Part shown: positions 6,795 through 14,662 of the stretch, piece by piece
Layout of the letters: every line of letters begins with the position of its first letter
Numbering within the stretch: the stretch's first letter is position 1
NCBI GenBank assembly: GCA_031550535.1
Contig: JAVBOM010000050.1
Span: 7,194-71,193, forward strand
DNA from: Avichristensenella sp031550535
GTDB lineage: Bacteria > Bacillota > Clostridia > Christensenellales > Aristaeellaceae
Direction of reading: 5' to 3'
DNA length: 64,000 nucleotides
Notes under the pieces: model-generated
The model's input: the letters and a program-made list of their open reading frames with translations, nothing else
Database searches by the model: none
What the model was told of the DNA's origin: nothing
Made by a program: the position numbers and the translations under genes

Positions 6795-8849
6795 TTATGC
6801 TTCGTCCTCCCGCGATCCGCCGCTCATCAGCGCCTCCTGCGCGTTCAGCGGCGGCTCCCCCCTCGCCACACGGCAGTACGTCCCGTCCGCTTCCATGCGC
6901 CACGCTTTGGCCGTATCGGCCCACTGCGTGTCCAGCACCTGCTGCACCCGGGCGCGGACAGCCGCGTCCTCCACCGGGAACATCAGTTCCACGCGGCGGT
7001 TTAGGTTGCGCGGCATCCAGTCGGCGCTGGACAGGAAGAAGCGCGCGTCCCCGCCGTTTTCAAAGCGGAACACGCGGCTGTGCTCCAGAAAGCGCCCGAT
7101 GATCGACCGCACCTCGATTGTCTCGCTCAGATCCGGCACGCCCGCCGCCAGGCAGCACACGCCGCGCACAATCAGCCGGACGGGCACGCCCGCGCCGCTC
7201 GCTTCGTACAGCAGGCGGATGATCTCCGGATCGACCAGCGAGTTCATTTTCGCGAAGATGCCGCTGGGCCGCCCCGCGCGCGCGTTGGCCGTCTCCGCCT
7301 CGATCAGCGCCGCAATCTTCGGCCGAAGCATCTTTGGCGCGTAGACCAGACGGCGCATCTCCGGCGCGCGGCTGAACCCCGTGATCATGTTGAAAAACGC
7401 CTGCGCGTCCTCCCCCAGCGCCTCATCGCACGTTAGTATGCCCATGTCCGTGTAGTGCCGGGCGGTCACATCGTTGTAGTTGCCCGTGCCCAGGTGCACG
7501 TACCGGCGCAAGCCCTCGCCCTCGCGCCGGACGATCAGCGTGATTTTCGAATGGGTTTTAAGCTGGGGCAGGCCGTAGATCACGGTACAGCCCGCGCGCT
7601 CCAGCACAGCGCCCCAGTGGATGTTGTTCTCTTCATCAAAGCGGGCCTTGACCTCCAACAGCACGGTCACGCGCTTGCCCGCCTCCGCCGCGTCGCACAG
7701 CGCGCGGATGACCGGGGAGTTCCCGCTGACGCGGTACAGTGTCTGGCTGATGGCCAGCACGCGCGGGTCCTCCGCCGCCTCGCGGGCAAAGCGGAGCACG
7801 GCGTCAAAGCTGTCGTAGGGGTGGTGCAGAAACACGTCGCCCTCCTGGAGCGTGTCAAACACACCACGCGCTCCCATAAGCCGCGCGGGCAAGCGCCCCT
7901 GGAACGGCGGGTAGCGAAGCGCGTCCATGCCCTTTTCCTTGTACAGCTCCTTGGACAGAAACGTGAGCTGCAGCGGCCCGGCGATCCGGTAGACGGAATC
8001 CTCCGGCACGGAAAAGGCGGCGCGCAGCTTTTTCTCCACGTCCTCCGGCGTTTCCGCGTCCAGCTCCAGCCGCACGACATCGCCGGTCTTGCGCTTGCGG
8101 AGCGACTCACGGGTCTTTTTCAGCAGGTCGCCCGTCTCGTCGTCGGCCACGGTGAAGTCCGCGTCCCGCGTTACGCGGAAGGGCCAGCAGCCCAGCACGC
8201 GCCTTTTGGGCACCAACTGTGCCACCGACGCGATGATCATATCCTCCAGCAGCACCAATCCGCCGCCCAGCGCGGGCGGAACCCGCCACACGCGCCGCAG
8301 CGAGGGCGGGATGCGCACAGACGCCAGCTCCGATTCGCCCTTTTTGTCCAGCAGCGACACACAGAGCTGCAGCGCGCGGCTGGGCGTTTTGGCGAGCGGG
8401 TGTTTCGGTCCGGCGATCTGCACGGCGATTTTGGGCAGGATATCCCGCTTGACGCAGCTTTCCACCCAGCGCGCCTGCTCCCGGTTCCATTCCCGGGGCG
8501 GCAAAAAGCGTAGTCCCGCGTCGCGTAGCGCGGGCAGCACGTGCGCTTGCAGCACCTTGATTTGCTCGTCCATGAAGCGGTGCGTGTCCTCTCGAATCAG
8601 GCGAAGCTGCTCCCCCGGCGTCAGCCCGGCGGGGTCGGGCGTCTCGTCGCCAGCGAGCGCGAGCGCGCGCAGCGAAGCCACCCGCACCATGAAGAACTCG
8701 GCCAGGTTGGACGCGGTGATGGACAGGAACTTCATGCGCTCCAGCGGCGGGTTGTCCGGGTTTTCCGCCTCGGCCAGCACGCGCCGGTTGAACGCGAGCC
8801 AGTTCAGCTCGCGGTTATGATAGGGCAAAGGGACGTCCCGGGACGGCAT
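6795..8849 (-). CDS. ppk1: Polyphosphate kinase 1
   Basis: This 684-residue protein has all four PPK1 domains. The N-terminal domain opens YHNRELNWLAFNRRVL. The catalytic His that is autophosphorylated lies in YVHLGTGNYN (about residue 450), and the second conserved His in LEHSRVFRF (about residue 590). KARFDEENNI is the conserved PPK1 segment between them. It makes polyphosphate from ATP reversibly. Length is normal for the family. I prefer ATG 8849 with GGAG upstream over GTG 8858. No exopolyphosphatase gene adjoins it. A small membrane protein gene is divergent from it, sharing a short intergenic region with a promoter. Confidence 0.96.
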   Translation of the reverse strand: MPSRDVPLPYHNRELNWLAFNRRVLAEAENPDNPPLERMKFLSITASNLAEFFMVRVASLRALALAGDETPDPAGLTPGEQLRLIREDTHRFMDEQIKVLQAHVLPALRDAGLRFLPPREWNREQARWVESCVKRDILPKIAVQIAGPKHPLAKTPSRALQLCVSLLDKKGESELASVRIPPSLRRVWRVPPALGGGLVLLEDMIIASVAQLVPKRRVLGCWPFRVTRDADFTVADDETGDLLKKTRESLRKRKTGDVVRLELDAETPEDVEKKLRAAFSVPEDSVYRIAGPLQLTFLSKELYKEKGMDALRYPPFQGRLPARLMGARGVFDTLQEGDVFLHHPYDSFDAVLRFAREAAEDPRVLAISQTLYRVSGNSPVIRALCDAAEAGKRVTVLLEVKARFDEENNIHWGAVLERAGCTVIYGLPQLKTHSKITLIVRREGEGLRRYVHLGTGNYNDVTARHYTDMGILTCDEALGEDAQAFFNMITGFSRAPEMRRLVYAPKMLRPKIAALIEAETANARAGRPSGIFAKMNSLVDPEIIRLLYEASGAGVPVRLIVRGVCCLAAGVPDLSETIEVRSIIGRFLEHSRVFRFENGGDARFFLSSADWMPRNLNRRVELMFPVEDAAVRARVQQVLDTQWADTAKAWRMEADGTYCRVARGEPPLNAQEALMSGGSREDEA

Positions 8850-8862
8850 GCGCCTCACTCCA

Positions 8863-8891
8863 TTGCGTTCGGTTCAGGTGTATGGTATACT
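8863..8891 (+). promoter_or_regulatory. Sigma-A promoter for the small membrane protein gene
   Basis: TTGCGT, a 17-base spacer and TATACT, ending 61 bases upstream of ATG 8953. The promoter lies just outside the divergent ppk1 start. Confidence 0.75.
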
Positions 8892-8952
8892 ACGACGACC
8901 GGAGATCAATACAGTACGCCGCCCCGATGCGGCAGGAGGGTTTTGGACAGCC

Positions 8953-9069
8953 ATGCGTAAAAAGAACAAAAAGCAGGCGATGGTCCGCACGGTGGCGCTC
9001 GTGCTCGTCGGGCTGATGCTGCTCAGCGCCGTCGGGACGCTGCTCTTCCAGGGGCTATACTACTACTGA
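8953..9069 (+). CDS. Tiny basic single-pass membrane protein (DUF4044-like)
   Basis: A 38-residue gene: a basic head, MRKKNKKQAMVRTV, then one hydrophobic helix from about residue 13 to 33 and a short aromatic tail, GLYYY. AGGAGG lies upstream of ATG 8953, a promoter is at 8863-8891 and a terminator at 9091-9130, so it is a complete transcription unit. Small KKxxK-then-helix proteins of this kind are common in Firmicutes and are mostly uncharacterised. The DUF4044 likeness is by overall shape only. Too short for most gene callers. Confidence 0.7.
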   Translation: MRKKNKKQAMVRTVALVLVGLMLLSAVGTLLFQGLYYY

Positions 9070-9090
9070 ATGACGCCCGCACGAAACACC

Positions 9091-9130
9091 ACCGCGCCCG
9101 CGCGCCTGCAAAGGCACGGGGCGCGGTTTT
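9091..9130 (+). terminator. Terminator after the small membrane protein gene
   Basis: A stem of ACCGCGCCC with GGGGCGCGGT is followed by TTTTC. It lies between the convergent small gene and the guaA-like gene. Confidence 0.75.
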
Positions 9131-9167
9131 CTGTCCGGCGGAACGCGCATCCGCCCGCTATCCGCTC

Positions 9168-10589
9168 TTATGCCGACCACTCCGCCGCGCCGGGCGTCAT
9201 GTCGTACAGCACCCGGTCCACCGACGGCAGCTCCTTGTGGATGCGCTCCACCGTTCGCTCCAGCAGGTCATACGGCAGGCGCGCGGCGGTCATGCCGGGA
9301 TCCTCGCCCTGCATGGCGCGCAGAATGATCCGGTCGCGCCCCTCCCCCGTGTCCAACATGGCGAAGTACCGTTTGAGCCGCTTGTTCAGCCCCGCCTCGG
9401 TCAATTCGTCCAGGAACAGCTCGTCCGCCAGGCGCAGCGTCCTAAGGCGGCCCGCCGTCACCTCGCCCTGGATGCGCGCCGCCAGCCCCATGCCGGGGAA
9501 CGGCTGCCGGTGGATGACCGACGGGGAAAGCGCCAGCGCCTCGCCAAGCATGCGAATTTCCTCTTTGAACAGCTCCATCAGCGGCTCGACTGTTTTGCCG
9601 ATCCGCTCCACCCGCACAGCGTGCGCGCCGCCCAGCACGTCCACGTAGTTCGTGCCCTTGATGAAGACTCTTTCCCGCCCCGTTTCAGCCGTCTGCGCCT
9701 TCAGCGCGCGGAAAATCTCTTCTTCAATCACGCGCCGCTTGTCCGCCAGCGACGTCAGGCCGCGCAGTCCCGCCAGCACCCGGTCCGAGACATCCACGCG
9801 GGTGAATGGCAGCGATAACTCATCCCGGAGATAACGCTCCGCCGCCTCGCTCTCGCCCTCGCGCATCAGGCCCGTGTCCACCAGCACACACGCGACGCGG
9901 TCGCCCAGCACGCGCTTGGCGATCACGGCGGCCACGGTGGAATCCAGCCCGCCGCTCATCGCGCAGATGGCCTCCCCGTCGCCGACGCCCTCGCGGATAG
10001 CCCTCTCGGCCATCTGCAGGATGCTGTCCGCCGTCCACCACGCGGTACAGCCGCACACGGCATCCACAAAGCCCAGCAGCATCGACATGCCGTCCGGGTC
10101 GTTCCGCTCGATTTGGAATTGCAGCAGGTACACGCTCGCCGCGTCATCGGCAAACGCCAGCGGGAAGCGCGCGCCCTCGGCGATCACGCGATACGGCTCC
10201 GGCATCGTGAACGGCTCCGCGCGCTCAATCCACCGCTCCCCCGCGCCCACATCCTCGAAAATCGGCGCGGCCTGGTAGGCCATCTGTTCCACCGCGCCGG
10301 TGGTTTCCTCGCCCTCCCCGCGCGTGCCCAGTGCCGTGCACAGCGCGCGGGCCGACGAGCCCAGCGCGAGCAGCGGAATCGAAAGGCCCAGCAGCGCGGT
10401 GGTGGGCGCTATGGCACCCTCGGTTTCCTCCCCCGCGAGAATCAGCCCGGCGGGCGATTCGCGGATGATTTCGTCAACGCCTACGCCGGACGCCATCAGT
10501 TTACAGCAATAATGCTCCGCCCTGAGCTTCCTGGCCACAGCCTGCCCGCTGGGCGTTTCCGCCCCCAGCACAACGATCCAATCGCGCAT
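9168..10589 (-). CDS. GMP synthase-like protein with a degenerate glutaminase domain
   Basis: This 473-residue protein has the GuaA layout. The C-terminal part is well kept: the ATP-pyrophosphatase P-loop SGGLDST (residues 212-218), VDTGLMREGE, PFPGMGLAARIQGEVT and the end segment RLPYDLLERTVERI...VLYDMT. The N-terminal class-I amidotransferase domain is eroded: at the nucleophile elbow, where GuaA has GICYGMQ, this has LGSSARAL (residues 76-83) with no Cys, and the QFHPE box reads QFQIE (157-161), so the His is lost too. It probably cannot hydrolyse glutamine; it may use free ammonia, take it from a partner, or adenylate another substrate. It is the last gene of an operon with a glutaredoxin and a GH127-like gene. 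Confidence 0.85.
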   Translation of the reverse strand: MRDWIVVLGAETPSGQAVARKLRAEHYCCKLMASGVGVDEIIRESPAGLILAGEETEGAIAPTTALLGLSIPLLALGSSARALCTALGTRGEGEETTGAVEQMAYQAAPIFEDVGAGERWIERAEPFTMPEPYRVIAEGARFPLAFADDAASVYLLQFQIERNDPDGMSMLLGFVDAVCGCTAWWTADSILQMAERAIREGVGDGEAICAMSGGLDSTVAAVIAKRVLGDRVACVLVDTGLMREGESEAAERYLRDELSLPFTRVDVSDRVLAGLRGLTSLADKRRVIEEEIFRALKAQTAETGRERVFIKGTNYVDVLGGAHAVRVERIGKTVEPLMELFKEEIRMLGEALALSPSVIHRQPFPGMGLAARIQGEVTAGRLRTLRLADELFLDELTEAGLNKRLKRYFAMLDTGEGRDRIILRAMQGEDPGMTAARLPYDLLERTVERIHKELPSVDRVLYDMTPGAAEWSA

Positions 10590-10664
10590 CCCGCCACCCT
10601 CCGTTTCACTCTGGTCGCAGAGGCAATAGACAATGATCCTGGGCGCTCCCCGCCCCGCGGCCCG

Positions 10665-10928
10665 CTATCCGGCGTACCCCTCGGCAAAGACCTTCTCCAC
10701 CGCCTGCCGGGTCGCCGCGCCTTCATGCACTTTCTTATCACCGACATAGTATGTCGGAACATACCAATAATCATAAGCATTCGCCACATCAGGCTGCTGC
10801 CATTCGTCAACAATCGTCAGGTCGACCTCCCGGTACTCGGGATGTTCCGCAAACAGCTCCTCCATCCACGCAGCCGCCTGCCTGCAGTATGGGCAGGTCG
10901 CCATCATAAACATTTTCACGGGTTTCAT
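10665..10928 (-). CDS. Glutaredoxin/thioredoxin-like protein
   Basis: An 87-residue thioredoxin-fold protein with the active-site motif CPYC at residues 12-15 (MATCPYCRQAAAW) and the cis-Pro loop YVPTYYVGD. CPYC is the classical glutaredoxin motif. It would reduce disulfides or glutathione-like mixed disulfides in the cytosol; the electron donor is unknown. The gene lies 12 bases after the GH127-like gene and 75 bases before the guaA-like gene on the same strand, so co-transcription is likely. No metabolic link to these neighbours is evident. Confidence 0.85.
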   Translation of the reverse strand: MKPVKMFMMATCPYCRQAAAWMEELFAEHPEYREVDLTIVDEWQQPDVANAYDYWYVPTYYVGDKKVHEGAATRQAVEKVFAEGYAG

Positions 10929-10940
10929 ACGTATTTCCCC

Positions 10941-12506
10941 CTATTCCGGCGCTCCGACTGGAAACTGGCTCATCCGCGCGCACGTCGTTCCATAGGGCGC
11001 CAGGGTGATCTCCCGCGCCTCCGCCGCGTGGATCGCCGGCTGGATGGGTGCGGGCGCTGGCGTGCCGCCGCTCTGCTTCCACGCGGGCACGGGCGCGGCG
11101 TGCGCGCGCACAACCGTCGTTCCCCCCGCGCGCTCCAGGTGCAGCCCGCGTTCCGGCAACAGCGCCAGGTTCCACGGATCGCCTTCCGCAAGCGGCAGCG
11201 CGAACGTCAGCGGCCCCGCCTGCACGGAAACTGTCTGGTGATACCAGCGCGCCGTCCGCACCGCCATCGGCAGGGTGAGGCGCAGCGTGTCGCCGTCCCG
11301 CCACTCGCGTTCCGCCACCGCGAACGCGCCGGGTTCGCACGCGCGGGTGTGCTCGCCCGGGACGTCCAGCAACGCGCCTTCCGCCCACAGCGGAACGCGC
11401 AAATGCACCGGGAAACGCGCGGGCGCTTTCAGCCGGACGCGGAGCGTGATCTCCTCCCCGTGCGGGTAGTTCGTTTCCATCTCTATGCGCACCGGCGCGC
11501 CCGCCAGAAGCCAGCGCGCCTCGCACGGCGCGTATGCCCATACGGCCAGCCCGCCGTCCGCCGTGGCCGTCAGCAGCGACGCGGCGAATTGCGCCATGCC
11601 GGTAGCGTGCTCTCCATCGCCCGGGACAAGCTGGTTGGCCGCCTGCGCACCCCTTGCCGCGGGCAGCGCGCCGTAGACGGTTTCTTCCATTAAATCGCCG
11701 ACATACGGGTCGCCCGACGCCCATTGCAGCACTTCGAGCGTGCGCAGGAGTTCGGCCACCGTCCGCGCCTCCACCGCGCGCGACGGGTTCGTCCCTGCCA
11801 GCACCGGGTCCGCGTTACACAGCCCGTGCGCGGCGCCGTGGTACTTGATCAGCTTGTCCCAGCCCGTGCGGAACGCCGTTTCGTTCTTCAGCCCGCCCAG
11901 GAACAGCGCCTGGAGCGCGGGTGTTTTCAGGGACGCCGCGATGGCCGCGCCGTTCACACGGGCGTACGCGTCCGTGCCGGGCGGCGGGGCGTCTTTGACC
12001 GCCTTTACCTGCGGAAACACATGGAATGTGCTCATCCAGTCCGGCGCACCGGCGGCAAGCTGGCGGCACAGCGCCAGCAGCGCCTTTTGCCCCGTCAGGT
12101 TGTACAACCATAGCGCCGTATGCAGTGTGTCGCCGATGTCAGCCGCCTGCCACGGGTCCGGCTCCGCCTGGTCCAGCGCCGCGCGGAGCGCCTTCATAGC
12201 GCCCAGCAGGTAACGGAGCACGCGGCTGTCCCCCGTCGCGCCATGGTAGCGCATCAGCGCGCGCAGGGCATCATGGTCCGGCGTGTCCGTTCTGAGCAGC
12301 AGCGCGTTCACCTCGCGCCCGGCCGCCTCGATGCCCGCCGTGTCCTCCAGCGCGTAGGCGGCCGCGAGCCGGCCGTCCAGTGACTGCGGCCGCTCCGCCG
12401 CGACAGCCTCGCGCAGCCATCCTCTGGGAAGTATCGCGGACAGCGGCAACGGCGCGAAATCGTTCGGGGAGAGCGGTTTGCGGTTCCAGGCGATGGGTGC
12501 GGGCAT
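10941..12506 (-). CDS. GH127-like (beta-L-arabinofuranosidase family) protein lacking the zinc cysteines
   Basis: The 521-residue protein follows the DUF1680/GH127 plan: an alpha/alpha barrel (about residues 40-320) and beta-sandwich domains with HLRVPLWAEGA. ADIGDTLHTALWLYNLTG is a typical barrel helix. In characterised GH127 enzymes a Glu and three Cys hold the zinc and the Cys nucleophile, in S-E-T-C and C-C-x-x-N contexts. Here the first site reads AVEARTVAELL (245-255): the Glu is kept but the Cys is gone. The second reads GDGEHATGMAQFA (296-308), with no Cys pair. Either the catalysis is different or the activity is lost. It has no signal peptide, so it is cytosolic. Confidence 0.78.
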   Translation of the reverse strand: MPAPIAWNRKPLSPNDFAPLPLSAILPRGWLREAVAAERPQSLDGRLAAAYALEDTAGIEAAGREVNALLLRTDTPDHDALRALMRYHGATGDSRVLRYLLGAMKALRAALDQAEPDPWQAADIGDTLHTALWLYNLTGQKALLALCRQLAAGAPDWMSTFHVFPQVKAVKDAPPPGTDAYARVNGAAIAASLKTPALQALFLGGLKNETAFRTGWDKLIKYHGAAHGLCNADPVLAGTNPSRAVEARTVAELLRTLEVLQWASGDPYVGDLMEETVYGALPAARGAQAANQLVPGDGEHATGMAQFAASLLTATADGGLAVWAYAPCEARWLLAGAPVRIEMETNYPHGEEITLRVRLKAPARFPVHLRVPLWAEGALLDVPGEHTRACEPGAFAVAEREWRDGDTLRLTLPMAVRTARWYHQTVSVQAGPLTFALPLAEGDPWNLALLPERGLHLERAGGTTVVRAHAAPVPAWKQSGGTPAPAPIQPAIHAAEAREITLAPYGTTCARMSQFPVGAPE

Positions 12507-12599
12507 TTGGTCAGCGCCTTTCCAGTTAATCTTTCCCGCTTATTGTACCGCAAAACCGGATGGTTGTCCATCATAGCTGAAAACGTGGGCGTACCCACT

Positions 12600-12870
12600 G
12601 CAAACGCATGAACACGACTCCAGGGGATTATCAAGGGGCCGAAGCCCCTTGATTTCGATCCGGCATCGGCGGCTTTGCCGACGAACGGATGAAAACCGTC
12701 AGGTTTTCTTTCCTTTCGTTCTCCGCGCCCGGAAAATCGTGAGATTTTCAGCGGAGGACGTTTCTTCCGGGGGCACGGAACCGAAGATTCCGGACCATGA
12801 AAGGGATTTCGCCAGAAATCCCTTCCTCATCCGTTCTTCCAAACGCGTGAACCGCAGTTCACGCGTTTGC
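12600..12870. repeat. Cluster of short perfect stem-loops in the gap before lgt
   Basis: The 506-base gap between the GH127-like gene and lgt holds no plausible gene. It holds a run of separate hairpins with unrelated stems: AAGGGGCCGAAGCCCCTT, GAAAACCGTCAGGTTTTC, AAAATCGTGAGATTTT, a hairpin-A-like AAGGGATTTC...GAAATCCCTT at 12799-12823, and AACGCGTGAAC...GTTCACGCGTT at 12841-12866. The last stem's right arm recurs inside the lgt promoter spacer. Confidence 0.75.
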
Positions 12871-12893
12871 AGCGCGCGTATCGCGCGCGATAC

Positions 12894-12923
12894 TTGACAT
12901 CTCCAAACGCGTGAACCTATAAT
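12894..12923 (+). promoter_or_regulatory. Sigma-A promoter for lgt
   Basis: A perfect TTGACA and a perfect TATAAT separated by 18 bases. The spacer contains AAACGCGTGAAC, the same sequence as one arm of the hairpin just upstream, so it may be an operator half. The lgt start lies 90 bases downstream. Confidence 0.88.
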
Positions 12924-13012
12924 GACAGCGTATTCCCGCATGGAATGAAATGGAAGTTCCCCGGGCACGCTAGCACGAAAGAATTCACGAAGCCTCTAAG
13001 GAGGGCAATGCT

Positions 13013-14296
13013 ATGAGCCGACCGCCGCTTGGCAGCACGCTCGATATTTTTGGGCTGAGCATCAACTGGTACAGCTTGCTGATGATGGCCGCCGTCGCAA
13101 TCGGCATCTGGCTGGCCATGCGCGAGGAGCGCCGCCTGGACCTGCCCAAGGACATCATCCTGAACATGGCGCTATTGGCGATCCCCCTGGGCATCATCGG
13201 CGCGCGGCTGTACTACGTCGCCTTCACCTGGAATCGCTACGCGAACGACCTGCTGGAGATCCTTCGCGTGTGGAACGGCGGGCTCGCCATCTACGGCGCG
13301 GTGATCGGCGGGCTGATCGCGGCGCTGATTGTCACCAGAGGCAAGCGGCATACGTTCCTGTCGCTGCTGGACGCGTGCGCGCCCTCGCTGGTGCTGGGGC
13401 AGGCCATCGGCCGCTGGGGCAACTACGCCAACATGGAGGCGTACGGCGCGCGCATCTATACCGAAGCGTTCCAGTTCTTCCCCATCGCGGTGGAGGTGCG
13501 CCTGCTCGGCGCAAACGGCACGGAATTCTGGTATTGGCACATGGCCACGTTCTTTTACGAGTTTGTCTGGAACGTGCTCGTCTTTGCCCTGCTGATGGCG
13601 TACCGGAAAAAAATGAAGCGCCCCGGCGACGTGGTGTGCTGGTACGCGCTGCTGTACTGCGCGGGCCGCACGGTGATCGAGGGCTTGCGCGACGACAGCC
13701 TGCTGCTGAACGTGGCGACCGCGCAGGTGCGCGTCTCGCAGATCGTCAGCGCGCTCGTGTGCGTAGCCGTCGCGGTCGTGTTCTTCGTCCGCCTGACGAA
13801 GTCACGGAAACTCCACCTGGCCGACTACCTGAGCTGGGCGCTGATCGCCCTGGGTGTGGCGTGCACGTTTGTGGGCGAGTTTGAGCGCAACGCCTACATG
13901 ATGCTGTTCAATGTCGCACAGGCGATGGTGCTCGCACTCGCGCTGGTGGATCTTGTCTTTTTCGTGCATTTTGTCAAACGCGCGCGGGCCGTCACCGGGG
14001 TGGCCGCGCTGCTGCTCGCGGGCTTTTTGCTTTCGGTGCTGACGCTGGTGCTCGGCATCGGCCGCCTGGGCGTGGATAACATCGCCTACATTGCGCTCCG
14101 GCAGTCCGTCGCCATGCTGCACGTCATCGTGGGCGGCGTGTGGTTCTACCTGCGCGCGGGCGCGCCCAAACGCCGCCGGACGCGGCGCGTCGCGGAATCC
14201 ACGCCGGTGACGGATGCGGAAGTCGCGCCGGAAGCGCCGGCGGACGGTGTGCCGGAGGCGCCCCAGCCTTTTCCGGGAGGTTTGGAGGGGGCGTGA
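13013..14296 (+). CDS. lgt: Prolipoprotein diacylglyceryl transferase with extra C-terminal membrane domain
   Basis: Residues 1 to about 265 are Lgt: a membrane protein with GGLAIYGAVIGG and the signature GQAIGRWGNYANMEAYG, which holds the catalytic His/Arg/Asn environment. It transfers the diacylglyceryl group from phosphatidylglycerol to lipobox cysteines. The window encodes several likely clients. At 427 residues it is far longer than the usual 260-300. The surplus contains about four more hydrophobic segments (around residues 260-375) and an Arg- then Ala/Glu/Pro-rich tail. AAGGAGGG lies upstream of ATG 13013, and a near-consensus promoter drives it. Confidence 0.93.
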   Translation: MSRPPLGSTLDIFGLSINWYSLLMMAAVAIGIWLAMREERRLDLPKDIILNMALLAIPLGIIGARLYYVAFTWNRYANDLLEILRVWNGGLAIYGAVIGGLIAALIVTRGKRHTFLSLLDACAPSLVLGQAIGRWGNYANMEAYGARIYTEAFQFFPIAVEVRLLGANGTEFWYWHMATFFYEFVWNVLVFALLMAYRKKMKRPGDVVCWYALLYCAGRTVIEGLRDDSLLLNVATAQVRVSQIVSALVCVAVAVVFFVRLTKSRKLHLADYLSWALIALGVACTFVGEFERNAYMMLFNVAQAMVLALALVDLVFFVHFVKRARAVTGVAALLLAGFLLSVLTLVLGIGRLGVDNIAYIALRQSVAMLHVIVGGVWFYLRAGAPKRRRTRRVAESTPVTDAEVAPEAPADGVPEAPQPFPGGLEGA

Positions 14297-14460
14297 GGCT
14301 CCGGGTTTCCGCATTGTCGCGCACCGGGTGCGCTCTGTGCGGAAACCGACCTCCGCGCCGTCTGATCGCCCCACTGGGGCGACGGCGCTCCGGTCCCTCC
14401 AAGTGTAATCAGCCCCGGCGGCGTGTGCGGCGGGCCGCCGCAGATTCCAGAACCAGTCCC

Positions 14461-14522
14461 AGAGGGAAGGATTTCTTGCGAAATCCTCGTATGGCGCTGA
14501 TTTTTCAAATCCGCGCCTCGCC
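14461..14522 (+). repeat. Two-hairpin dispersed repeat, copy 3
   Basis: Hairpin A is AGGATTTC..GCGAAATCCT and hairpin B is GGCGCTGATTTTTCAAATCCGCGCC. It lies between lgt and pncB, in the direction of both. The preceding 160 bases hold a GGTTTCCGCA/TGCGGAAACC inverted pair (14306-14350) and nothing else I recognise. Confidence 0.85.
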
Positions 14523-14564
14523 GTGACTGGTGGCGGAATCTGTACGTTTACCTGAGGCCGCCCG

Positions 14565-14635
14565 GAAAACATCGCAATGTTTTCAGGCCGAATCCGCCTC
14601 GTTCCCCTTCGTCAAAAACCTCAGTTTTTGACGAC
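14565..14635 (+). repeat. Two stem-loops in the pncB leader
   Basis: GAAAACATCGCAATGTTTTC and GTCAAAAACCTCAGTTTTTGAC form two perfect hairpins between repeat copy 3 and the pncB ribosome site. The second has a T run inside its stem but no T run after it, so it is not a standard terminator. Confidence 0.6.
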
Positions 14636-14662
14636 TACCTACAAAAGGAGCGTAACAACCCT

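Noticed and set aside
10113..11693. 526-codon plus-strand frame opposite the guaA-like, glutaredoxin and GH127-like genes
   Set aside because: It crosses three real genes and their gaps and has no motif or ribosome site.
12600..12870. CRISPR array in the hairpin-rich gap
   Set aside because: The palindromes differ in sequence and spacing, and there is no repeated unit with regular spacers or any cas gene.
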